DNA of 64,000 nucleotides from Runella limosa DSM 17973 (GTDB taxonomy: Bacteria > Bacteroidota > Bacteroidia > Cytophagales > Spirosomataceae). Made by a program: the position numbers and the translations under genes. The DNA is taken from NCBI RefSeq assembly GCF_000482465.1, contig NZ_KI519433.1, positions 33,054 to 97,053 on the forward strand. The letters are read 5' to 3'. This document shows positions 25,688-34,485 of this stretch, piece after piece (position 1 is the stretch's first letter; each line of letters starts with the position of its first letter). The notes under the pieces are model-generated. The model was not told the origin of the DNA. It ran no database searches and worked only from the letters and a program-made list of their open reading frames with translations.

Positions 25688-26072
25688 AGCTATAGTTTAT
25701 ATGCTCAAACATATAATTTGCTGTAAGTGTTATATCAAACAATATAAAACTTGGTCGTGGAATTAATGAAGCAAAAATAGAGTTGGCAGGAAATGAAACA
25801 ATGATGCCTTTTAAAAAAAACATATATGATAAGTGTGATAACGTTTTGGCTAATTCAAGGTAGCCTTTTTTAAAAGATAAACCATTAATTTTGATAACGT
25901 AAGAAATTAATTAGTATGTTTTTATAGTATAGTATATAGTGCAAGTATATAATTTTGCGTGGAATTGAATAAAACTAATGGTTTTGTGTCATTCTTTCTT
26001 ATATAGATTTGTTGACGTTTATCCAAGATTTCACGAGAGCCACTTCTATTGTATGTAATGTGTTTGCGATTT
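25688..26072. other. Intergenic region between LytTR regulator and kinase
   Basis: 385 bp of very AT-rich DNA between divergent genes. A TAATTTTG -7-like element faces the kinase at 25950-25957 without a good -33. I see no gene or strong repeat in it; it must hold the promoters of both genes. Confidence 0.6.
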
Positions 26073-27962
26073 ATGAAATACTCACTTCTTCTTTTCTTAT
26101 TGATGTATATTTCTGAGACAGGATATGCACAGAATAAATCTTTTAACTCTTTTCGTGATTATCTCGTTTTAACGTACAATTTTGATAACTATAAGACACA
26201 ATTAGCGTCAAATTCTAAAAGTGAATTATTGAGTTTATCGATTGTAAATCAACTGAAAAAACAAAACGATTATGATACGATAGATTTAAAAAAAATGAGC
26301 CTGATTGTACAACAAGCTTCAGTACAAAAATCACAACTTGGTTTGGCTATGGCATATTACATACTTGGAAGAGAGCATACCATTGACCAAGATGATTCGC
26401 TGTCATACAGTTATTTAACAAAAGCTGAGAAAATTTTTACAGCAATCAATGATACGACAGGAATAATTCACTGTTCCAAACTTTTGCGAGCTCATACAAG
26501 AAGAGCAGACATAAATTTACCCAAATTTTACTTTGATAGAGTCGTAGCACTTGGTCAACAATCAAAGTATCCCATTGACAATTATATGTATTACCTGCTT
26601 ATCATGGCTTGTGATCCTTATCTTGGCCCTCAACCAACAGAACGTCAAATGGAGGATGCTCTGCAAAAAACGCTCAAAATTATTGACAAGTACCCCTATT
26701 TTGAGTATATCCGAGCCAATGTTTATAAAAACATTCAAGAAGGATACAGAAGAAAGAAAAAGCATGATAAAGTGCTTGAGTTTGCCTTGAAGGTGATAAA
26801 CCATACAAGCAAAAAAATTGATTTTATGGATTATCAATATTTAGGCAATGCTTATCTGTCAATAAAAAAATATGACATGGCCATAGCAGCTTTGGAAGAA
26901 GCCGCAAAGCGCATAAAGATAGAAAGACCCAAGTCAATCATTCGACTAAAAAACATATATATATTCTTAAAGAAAGCGTATTATGAAGCTGGAAATTTAA
27001 AAGCAAGCATACAGATAGACGAAAAGTATGACAGTCTGGTTTATGTGATCAGTAATAATGACCGTAGTGTAGCGTTATTTCACCTGCGGGAAAAGTACTC
27101 ATTTGCCGATAAGGAAGCGAAACTCGAAAGACTTACTTTAGAAAAGGAAATAGCCGATTCGCAAAAAAGGCTTTTGTTTGGCGGCTTACTTGTGACCCTT
27201 ACGATGGTTGGAATTGTACTTTTTTTTTCAATAAAACTTCAGAAAACTAATATTAAATTATTGCGCCTTCAGCAAGCAAGAGACAAGTTTTATACCATCA
27301 TTGCGCACGATTTGCGCTTACCTATGAAAAGCCTTAATGACATGGGTATATTGTTACAATATCTTATTAAAGAAGGAAAAGTTGAGGAGTTAGATAGGGT
27401 TATTAAGCAGATTGAAAAAATGAGGTATCAATCGAATTTGCTCCTAAATAATCTATTTGAATGGGGGAAAAGTGACTATTTTGTTAATCAATCTGTAACA
27501 CGTCCTATTGTCTTTGAAGCAATTATCCCTTTACAAACAATATATAATTACTACTTCCCTTTTGCCGAATCAAAAGGAGTGTCTTTAGAGTTGTCACTAC
27601 CATCTTCTTTGCCACTTTTAGCTGACCAAAAAGGATTTGAAATAGCCATCAGTAATATACTAGACAATGCCTTAAAGTATACGCCACCTGGTGGGAAAAT
27701 TCTGATTAAGGCATATAAAAGTGATTATAAATTTCGCCATTACTCGATTGTGATTTCTGATACGGGAGACGGAATTAAACCTATTCAGTTGAGCTACTTA
27801 CAACAGGTATTTTTGTGGAAAACAAAACCAGAAGTAGGAATTCAAGGGTTAGGATTAGGCATGATTTTGATTTACAACTTTGCCCGAAAAAATAATATCA
27901 ACATTTATGTAATGAGTGAAATTGGGGTAGGTACTTCATTTAAATTAGTTTGGAAGACTTAA
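26073..27962 (+). CDS. Sensor histidine kinase with exported TPR-like region (paralogue 1)
   Basis: The order is signal peptide (KYSLLLFLLMYISETGYAQ), about 300 residues of helical TPR-like repeats (for example LGNAYLSIKKYDMAIAALEE), a short signalling helix (EAKLERLTLEKEIADSQKR), one membrane segment (residues about 367-389), HisKA with FYTIIAHDLRLPMKSL (phospho-His near residue 412), and HATPase_c with ISNILDNALKYTPPGGKI, SDTGDGI and GLGLGM. It senses something outside the inner membrane. The next gene is a clear paralogue 48 nt downstream. Start ATG 26073 is chosen since it begins the signal peptide; upstream TTG and ATG starts exist. Confidence 0.92.
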   Translation: MKYSLLLFLLMYISETGYAQNKSFNSFRDYLVLTYNFDNYKTQLASNSKSELLSLSIVNQLKKQNDYDTIDLKKMSLIVQQASVQKSQLGLAMAYYILGREHTIDQDDSLSYSYLTKAEKIFTAINDTTGIIHCSKLLRAHTRRADINLPKFYFDRVVALGQQSKYPIDNYMYYLLIMACDPYLGPQPTERQMEDALQKTLKIIDKYPYFEYIRANVYKNIQEGYRRKKKHDKVLEFALKVINHTSKKIDFMDYQYLGNAYLSIKKYDMAIAALEEAAKRIKIERPKSIIRLKNIYIFLKKAYYEAGNLKASIQIDEKYDSLVYVISNNDRSVALFHLREKYSFADKEAKLERLTLEKEIADSQKRLLFGGLLVTLTMVGIVLFFSIKLQKTNIKLLRLQQARDKFYTIIAHDLRLPMKSLNDMGILLQYLIKEGKVEELDRVIKQIEKMRYQSNLLLNNLFEWGKSDYFVNQSVTRPIVFEAIIPLQTIYNYYFPFAESKGVSLELSLPSSLPLLADQKGFEIAISNILDNALKYTPPGGKILIKAYKSDYKFRHYSIVISDTGDGIKPIQLSYLQQVFLWKTKPEVGIQGLGLGMILIYNFARKNNINIYVMSEIGVGTSFKLVWKT

Positions 27963-28010
27963 CTTGTTAAGCACTTTAAGTTTCAAAACCTTGTCGTAAA
28001 TCAGCAAATT

Positions 28011-30107
28011 ATGAGATTTGTTAGTTTTCTATCGTTTTACTTGCTTTCAATTGGGCTCGTATATGCCCAAAATATATCCTTTAAATCTTTTCGTGATTAT
28101 CTCATTTCTGCGTCTCGCTTGGATAGTTTAGAAGAAGTGGAACGGAAAAGCAAACTCAATCCTCAATCGAGCCAATACCTGCATTTATTGATTGCCATTG
28201 AGTTGGGTAAGTCACAGCGGGACGATTCAATCACTACAGAACAGTACAATAGAATAGTGAAATTGGCCACCAAGCATAAATCAACCTTGGGGCTTGCCAT
28301 GGCAAATTATATCATGGGGATGTATCACTCAACTTGGCAAGAAGAGGTTGCTTATGAATACATGATGAAAGCACGGGCCCAGTTTACCCAACAAAAAGAT
28401 ACGTCGGGTATCATTCAGTGCCTTAGTTGGTCATTGAGGCAATTTACGCAAGACGACCCAAGCTACGGCCCATTTATTAAAAAGGATTTACTGAAAATGA
28501 ATCAGGAGAATTTTGCTAAGTTGGTGGCCTTATCCGAAAAATCTAAGCACGTCATTGACAGGTTTACGTACTATCGTACTGTTTTGAACAGCCATCCATC
28601 TTTTTCCCAAGAAATAACTGAAAAACAACAAATGGAAGCCTTCAAAGCTGCCAATGAAATACTGGATAAAAATCCGCACTTATCATTCTTGAGAAAAGCA
28701 ATTTATCGAGCTGCTCAACAAGGTTACTTAAATTCCAAAAAATTTGATAAACTTTTGGAATTGGGTTTGAAAATACTGAACCATCCTGACATTAAAGCCA
28801 CTTACCCAGATTATAGAAATGTAGCCAATACTTACACACATTTAAAAAAATACGACAGTGTTATTGTCTATATGAAGGAAGCGATTAGGCGAGCCAAGAT
28901 TGAAGACCCTAAGAATATGAAGGCATTACGGGGAATGAACAGGCGTTTAAAAAACGCATACTTTGAGATAGGCAATTGGAAAGCGGGTATAAAGGCATAC
29001 GACGAATACGACAAGTATAATAACCTGATTCGTGACAATGACCGCAGGTTGGCCGTGTATGAAATCAAGGAAAAGTACTCCTTTACCGAAAAAGAGGCCG
29101 AACTGAAACGTTTATCCTTAGAAAAGCAAGTAGCCGAAAGCCGAAATCAACTGCTTCAAGCTCAATACGAAGCCGAAAAACGCGAGGCTGTTTTAAAAAA
29201 CCTAGCTTTAGAAAATCAGGCAACTGAAAACAGAACCAAATTGCTCCAAAGTCAGATAGAAGTTCAAAGCAAAGAACGTACCCTCCAAATAGCTGAATCC
29301 CATAAAGAACTTTTGTTTGGCGGTTTGCTGGTTGCTTTGGGGTTGATTGGAACGATTCTCGGTTTTTCAATAAAACTGCGGCAAACCAACAAAAAACTGT
29401 TGGAGTTGCAGCAAGGCCGTGATAAATTCTATACCATTATAGCGCATGATTTACGTACACCCATCAACAGTCTCAATGACATGGGTGGATTGTTGCCACA
29501 CCTGATTCAAGAAGGTAAAAAGCAAGAGTTGGAGAGAGTAATCCAACAAATTGAATCCATGAGACAAAAGACCAACCTACTGCTCAATAACCTGTTTGAA
29601 TGGGGCAAAAGTCAGTATTTTACGCCAGATGTGGCGGAAGTTCGTCAACAGGTGGATGTAGTACCTTTGCTGGCGGAACTACACCAAACCTATCTTCCGA
29701 TTGCGCAATCCCAAAAGATTGATTTGTTAGCGGAGTTGCCAGCAAGTTTTGTTACAGAAATCGCCCCCAAAGGGTTGTTGATGACGGTGCGAAACTTACT
29801 AGACAATGCCATCAAAAACACAGCAGAAGGGGGGAAGATTTTAATCCGAATCAGTTCACCTGCCGTGGGTAAGACTTCCAATGATTTAACAATCACGATT
29901 ACGGACACTGGAAAAGGTATTGCCCCTGACCAGCTCCATTATTTACAGCAAGTATTTGCAGGGAAAGTCAAACCCGACGTAGGGATTCACGGGCTGGGAT
30001 TAGGTATGGTATTGATTTACAATTTTGTGCAGAAAAATAAAACATCCTTATCCGTCGAAAGTGAAGTCGGGAAAGGTACTTCTTTTGAATTGAATGTGAA
30101 GGGATAA
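28011..30107 (+). CDS. Sensor histidine kinase with exported TPR-like region (paralogue 2)
   Basis: Same architecture as the preceding gene (shared N-terminal SFRDYL, repeat region, ending of the kinase), so a tandem duplication that has diverged. Its main difference is a longer charged coiled coil before the membrane segment: after LSLEKQVAESRNQLLQAQ it has about 50 extra residues with internal repetition (NLALENQATENRTKLLQSQ). HisKA has FYTIIAHDLRTPINSL (His near 480); HATPase_c has VRNLLDNAIKNTAEGGKI, TDTGKGI and GLGLGM. Probably co-transcribed with the first kinase and the caspase-like gene that follows. Confidence 0.92.
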   Translation: MRFVSFLSFYLLSIGLVYAQNISFKSFRDYLISASRLDSLEEVERKSKLNPQSSQYLHLLIAIELGKSQRDDSITTEQYNRIVKLATKHKSTLGLAMANYIMGMYHSTWQEEVAYEYMMKARAQFTQQKDTSGIIQCLSWSLRQFTQDDPSYGPFIKKDLLKMNQENFAKLVALSEKSKHVIDRFTYYRTVLNSHPSFSQEITEKQQMEAFKAANEILDKNPHLSFLRKAIYRAAQQGYLNSKKFDKLLELGLKILNHPDIKATYPDYRNVANTYTHLKKYDSVIVYMKEAIRRAKIEDPKNMKALRGMNRRLKNAYFEIGNWKAGIKAYDEYDKYNNLIRDNDRRLAVYEIKEKYSFTEKEAELKRLSLEKQVAESRNQLLQAQYEAEKREAVLKNLALENQATENRTKLLQSQIEVQSKERTLQIAESHKELLFGGLLVALGLIGTILGFSIKLRQTNKKLLELQQGRDKFYTIIAHDLRTPINSLNDMGGLLPHLIQEGKKQELERVIQQIESMRQKTNLLLNNLFEWGKSQYFTPDVAEVRQQVDVVPLLAELHQTYLPIAQSQKIDLLAELPASFVTEIAPKGLLMTVRNLLDNAIKNTAEGGKILIRISSPAVGKTSNDLTITITDTGKGIAPDQLHYLQQVFAGKVKPDVGIHGLGLGMVLIYNFVQKNKTSLSVESEVGKGTSFELNVKG

Positions 30108-30214
30108 GGAAATATAACTCACTTCATTATAAAAACAAAAATGGCAAACAATATGACGTTTTGGCTAAATATCTGGTTCGTTTTTTGATAAGAAACGATA
30201 TTAATAGTCAATAA

Positions 30215-31405
30215 ATGAAAAACTTACTATTGCTTTGTTTTGGGTTATGTATTTCTGTGTCTATACATGCTCAAAAATTATATATACTTTTTGTTGTTGA
30301 TGATGAGGGTAGTAATTTTGGTTTGTTGCAATTACGCAATGAATCAGATATGCTTTATATCTTAGAAATTGTAGAGCGGGAATTGGATTATAAAATGGAG
30401 GTAATCCACCTTTCAAAGCAAAGATTTACTGCCAATGACCTTCATCAAACCATTGATAGCCTGCCCACTAGTGAAAATGACATCGTAGTCATATACTATA
30501 CTGGCTTTGGTCTTCTTCCTCCTAATAAAAGCAGCCTTTTTGCCCACTGGAAACTACGAGACAATCCAACAGTTGGGTTATCAGTAGATGAGGTTGCTAG
30601 TTGGCTGGAGGTCAAGCAAAAAGCCAAAAAGCTGCACTTGGGATTGATTGTATCAGAGTATAGTGCGCAAAGTATTCATTCTCCCCAACGAGTAATCGAT
30701 ACCCTTGGAGTGTCGATGGCATATCGTAAGCAGGTAGTTAAAAAACTGTTTTTAGGGCATTGTGGTATCGTCAAAATGGGGAGTTCGTTGCCTGATGAGC
30801 CTTCTTGGGTCAATGAGAACCACAGTGCGTCGTTGTTTACCGAATCGCTTGTTCGTGCGTTTGAACGGATGCTTATGCCGTTGGATTCCAGTGATTTATA
30901 TCAAGTATCTTTTCGGCAGTTCCATGCCTATTCCTCTTCGTATCTACATCGGTATTTCAATGAGATACCCATAAGCCAAACCCCTGTTTTGGAAATGAAA
31001 TCTTGCGAAGGAAGCACTTTTAGGAGTGGAGTAGGAGTATCTTCTGATTCTTCCACAGTCTCTGTCAAAGTACTGGGAGGGCTACTTAATTCGTTGGCGC
31101 ATAATAAAGACCCACTTCAACGTCAGCAAATCAAACAACAATTAGCCTATTATTTCACCCCCGATGCTACCGTCAGGGTTGTTAGAATGTATGGGATGAA
31201 CCGAATTCCAAAACCAAAAGAATATACTTTGGGGGCGTATTTGGATACCATACATCTGCCTGGCGTCAATCCAAGTACCCAAGAAATAATACCCAACATG
31301 ATGTATTTATATATAGGTAAAATTGAAACCGATACCACACTCCTCAAATCGCCACTCGTCAAACGCCTGTCGGTGTCCGAAATATGGGGCAATGTTGCTC
31401 ATTAA
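30215..31405 (+). CDS. Exported caspase-like protein, catalytic dyad apparently lost
   Basis: After a signal peptide (KNLLLLCFGLCISVSIHAQ), the first 240 residues follow the caspase/C14 layout: strand, helix, NDIVVIYYTGFG where active members have YYSGHG, then KLHLGLIVSEYSAQS where active members have a D-x-C-x-S/G cysteine, and SLFTESLVRAFERML like the late helix of p20-p10 proteins. The catalytic His is Phe (near residue 98) and the Cys position seems to be Glu or Ser (near 148), so it is probably a pseudoenzyme. The C-terminal 130 residues are unassigned. It lies 107 nt behind the kinases. Confidence 0.6.
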   Translation: MKNLLLLCFGLCISVSIHAQKLYILFVVDDEGSNFGLLQLRNESDMLYILEIVERELDYKMEVIHLSKQRFTANDLHQTIDSLPTSENDIVVIYYTGFGLLPPNKSSLFAHWKLRDNPTVGLSVDEVASWLEVKQKAKKLHLGLIVSEYSAQSIHSPQRVIDTLGVSMAYRKQVVKKLFLGHCGIVKMGSSLPDEPSWVNENHSASLFTESLVRAFERMLMPLDSSDLYQVSFRQFHAYSSSYLHRYFNEIPISQTPVLEMKSCEGSTFRSGVGVSSDSSTVSVKVLGGLLNSLAHNKDPLQRQQIKQQLAYYFTPDATVRVVRMYGMNRIPKPKEYTLGAYLDTIHLPGVNPSTQEIIPNMMYLYIGKIETDTTLLKSPLVKRLSVSEIWGNVAH

Positions 31406-31757
31406 TGTCTTGCTACTACTGTAGTTGATTTATTTGCCCATTTCTTTAAATATGGCATGGAAATTGTGAAAGGATATGCTCCTTTAAAGTGCCAGAAATC
31501 TTCCTATTTTTGTCATCCAAAGAAATATTTTACTTCCATTTTATCTTTATAAAAGTTAAAAAACAAAGCTATATTTCTAAAAAGTAGGCGCATTTATCGG
31601 TCTCTTTATTTCTTCCAACTGGATTAATTACTTCATATACCCAAAATAACCAAAACGATAACCGATATACCGATTTGGCTAAATCGTCGGATTAGTTCTT
31701 GTTACAAAAAAGCTAGGTAGTTCATAGTTTTTTCGAACAAAATTATTCTGAAATCGT
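31406..31757. other. Intergenic region before the SprB-repeat gene
   Basis: 352 bp, AT-rich. It contains TATTTTTG (31505-31512), a possible -7 element, and an inverted repeat of CCGATTT with AAATCG around GGCT near 31669-31690. No gene is seen. Confidence 0.5.
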
Positions 31758-34364
31758 ATGGTTGTTTTTTTACACCTCCGTTGCTCCAAATACCTCTTGA
31801 CAACACTTCTATTTCAGTTGTGTATGCTGACTGGAATATTGAGGTCTTATGCACAGACCGAAACCTTTCCTTCGGGCTCGTATATCATCAACATGGGGAT
31901 TACCCCGCAAACTCAATCCAATGCCCTGAGGCCCTACGGGTTGATTTATGATTTGTTGAAAAACAACAAAATTCCTGTCAAATGGGTCATTAGCCAAACC
32001 AAAGGCATTGATGGCATAGACTTTAGCCACCAAGGGGTAGATTTTCGAGGCGGGACGTTCATCATCCCTGCCGCTTTCCGAGACGCATCGGTGAATGGCA
32101 AAATTAGCAGCTATGGCGTTTCGGGGATAACCACGACGAGCCCTTTGACGGTGAACGTAACTTATACCCTCAGGTCAGCGCCCCGCTGGACGTTGGACGA
32201 CCAGAATGGAAAAATCGCCGAAGGTTTTTTCAGTCAGGCGGGGATTCCATCCTCAGCTTACAACTTTAAAGATCCCCAATCATTGGGAGGCTGCGATGAT
32301 ATTTTTGTGATGCCCCACGCCGATCCCAAGTGGAGTTCCCACAGCAATCTGTATAACTGGAACCGTACACAGTTTGGGGCGATTTGGGCGGGTTGTAAAG
32401 CCGTTTCGGAATTGGAGAACATGAACAATGGTAGTTTGCAGACAAACTTCCTAGCTACCAACGTAGGGGGTGTTGGCAATGCCTTGGTGTTTTCTGGCTC
32501 GCACAGCGACGGAAGCCCTCCTTACACTCGTCTTAACCCAAGCAGCCCTGCTGCACAATACATGGGCTCGACCGACGCCGCTCACCCTGGAGGTGCCGAG
32601 CAAATCTACCTTCCCAAGGCGGGGGGCGGTTGGCGGCCTACAACCCAAGTGATTGCTTTCGACCCTAGCCAATCCAATGTACCTGGGCTATCGCCTGGGC
32701 CAGCGGCCGTGATTGTCTTCGGTCGTGGTTTTGGTCTGAACACTTCAGGCTATGTGATGTACGAAGCAGGCCACGACATCAAAAAAGCAGGTGGTACGGC
32801 CAGCATTGCCGCCATTCGTGCCTTTTTTAATTTTAGTCTATTGTCTTCTGTAGATAAAGTACCTTTTATCAGTGTGGCAAATGTTCCTACAACCATGTCA
32901 ATTGGTGTTGGTTATGCCGTTAGTGTTACGGCTAACTCTCCTGTATCTTCTCCGCTTACCTATCAATGGACGAGTAGCTGCGGCGGTACTTTTGCCAATG
33001 CTTCGGCTGCCAGTACTACATTTACCCCTCCCAATGTGGGTAGTGTCACTTCCTGTATGATTACCGTCACAGTGTCCGACGCCTGCGGCAGACAAACCTC
33101 CACTGCCACGCCTATTACCATTCAACCCTGTACTCAATCGGTTACTTCATCGGTAACACCGTTGTGTGTGGGTGCTACCAATACGGGAGCCATCAGTATG
33201 ACTGTCACGGGTGGAACTGCACCCTTTACCTATACATGGACTCGCTCGGGCGGTGGCACTGGTTCGGGCAACGGTACTACCATTTCGGGCCTCGCCACTG
33301 GTACTTATACCGTTACGATTACCTCTTCTACTGGATGTGCCAATACGTTTACTGCTATAGTGGGTACGTACCCTGCCATTGTCATTACACCAACAGTCAC
33401 TCCAGTGGCTTGTAATGGCGGTGCTACGGGGTCTATTAGTTTGTCGGTTTCGGGTGGTACGCCAGGCTACACTTACAATTGGGGCGGTGGTATCACCACC
33501 CAAAACCGCAGTGGTCTAACGGCTGGCAACTACAGCGTGACTGTCACCGACACCAAAGGGTGTACCGCTACGGCAAACAGCATCAGCGTAACCCAACCCG
33601 CAGCGATAACTGCTACCCCATCCGTAACAAATGTACCTTGCTTTGGGCAATCTACGGGGGCTATCACCCTGACAGTCAATGGCGGAACGGCTCCCTATAC
33701 CTACCAATGGAACGATGGGGCGTCCACCAAAGACCGTACCAATATCCCTGCGGGCACGTACAGTGTCACCATCACTGATTCAAGAAGCTGTACTGGAACA
33801 GTAACCAATATTTCCGTTACGCAGCCTTCTGCCGCCCTTACGGCTTCTTTGTCAAAAACAGAGCCAACCTGCGGAGCCACCAACGGAAGTGTGACGGCGA
33901 CGGTATCGGGTGGCACGGCTCCTTATACCTACGACTGGAACGGTACGCCAACGGGCGACGGAACCGCTACCATCACTGGCTTGGCCTCGGGGAATTATCA
34001 GGTCACTATCACCGATGCCAGAAACTGTACTTTTATTGCTACCATCACTTTATCAAACGTCGCCACAATGGTATTGACTACCAATGTGACACCTCCAACT
34101 TGCCCACCAGGTTCTAATGCACCTTTGGGCGAAAATGGGGTCATTGATTTGGTGGTGAGTGGTGGTACAGCACCGTTTACCTATGCTTGGACAACCCCAA
34201 ATGGAACAGGTCTTGTGCCAACAGCTCAAGATCAATCAGGTCTGTCCACTGGAACTTATAACGTAACCGTGACGGATGCCGTAGGATGTACAGCAAGTAC
34301 TTCAGTGACACTTATTGCAATAAACCCTTCACCTGTCAAGCCAGTAACCATAAACAATAATTAA
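31758..34364 (+). CDS. Exported SprB-repeat protein
   Basis: A long signal peptide (to SYAQ) leads to an unrecognised domain of about 340 residues (SGSYIINMGITPQTQ, then GGTFIIPAAFRDAS, DDIFVMPHADPKWSSHSNLY and FGAIWAGCKAVSE), a PKD/Ig-like domain (LTYQWTSSCGGTFANA), and five SprB repeats of about 75 residues, each with Cys, GGTAPYTYxW and GTYxVTxTDxxGC. SprB repeats occur in gliding adhesins moved by type IX secretion. The protein ends after the last repeat with PVKPVTINNN and shows no recognisable sorting domain, so its export or anchoring route is unclear. The next gene is 121 nt downstream on the same strand. Confidence 0.85.
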   Translation: MVVFLHLRCSKYLLTTLLFQLCMLTGILRSYAQTETFPSGSYIINMGITPQTQSNALRPYGLIYDLLKNNKIPVKWVISQTKGIDGIDFSHQGVDFRGGTFIIPAAFRDASVNGKISSYGVSGITTTSPLTVNVTYTLRSAPRWTLDDQNGKIAEGFFSQAGIPSSAYNFKDPQSLGGCDDIFVMPHADPKWSSHSNLYNWNRTQFGAIWAGCKAVSELENMNNGSLQTNFLATNVGGVGNALVFSGSHSDGSPPYTRLNPSSPAAQYMGSTDAAHPGGAEQIYLPKAGGGWRPTTQVIAFDPSQSNVPGLSPGPAAVIVFGRGFGLNTSGYVMYEAGHDIKKAGGTASIAAIRAFFNFSLLSSVDKVPFISVANVPTTMSIGVGYAVSVTANSPVSSPLTYQWTSSCGGTFANASAASTTFTPPNVGSVTSCMITVTVSDACGRQTSTATPITIQPCTQSVTSSVTPLCVGATNTGAISMTVTGGTAPFTYTWTRSGGGTGSGNGTTISGLATGTYTVTITSSTGCANTFTAIVGTYPAIVITPTVTPVACNGGATGSISLSVSGGTPGYTYNWGGGITTQNRSGLTAGNYSVTVTDTKGCTATANSISVTQPAAITATPSVTNVPCFGQSTGAITLTVNGGTAPYTYQWNDGASTKDRTNIPAGTYSVTITDSRSCTGTVTNISVTQPSAALTASLSKTEPTCGATNGSVTATVSGGTAPYTYDWNGTPTGDGTATITGLASGNYQVTITDARNCTFIATITLSNVATMVLTTNVTPPTCPPGSNAPLGENGVIDLVVSGGTAPFTYAWTTPNGTGLVPTAQDQSGLSTGTYNVTVTDAVGCTASTSVTLIAINPSPVKPVTINNN

Positions 34365-34485
34365 TTTTTAAACCGCTCCAACGAGGTAGTGACACCCAAA
34401 AAGTGGCGTTTAAAAGCACATCAATTGATTGTATAAACTAGGTGTAGTGTAGGATAAAAAATGGAAATGTTAAAAAAAGTTTCAA

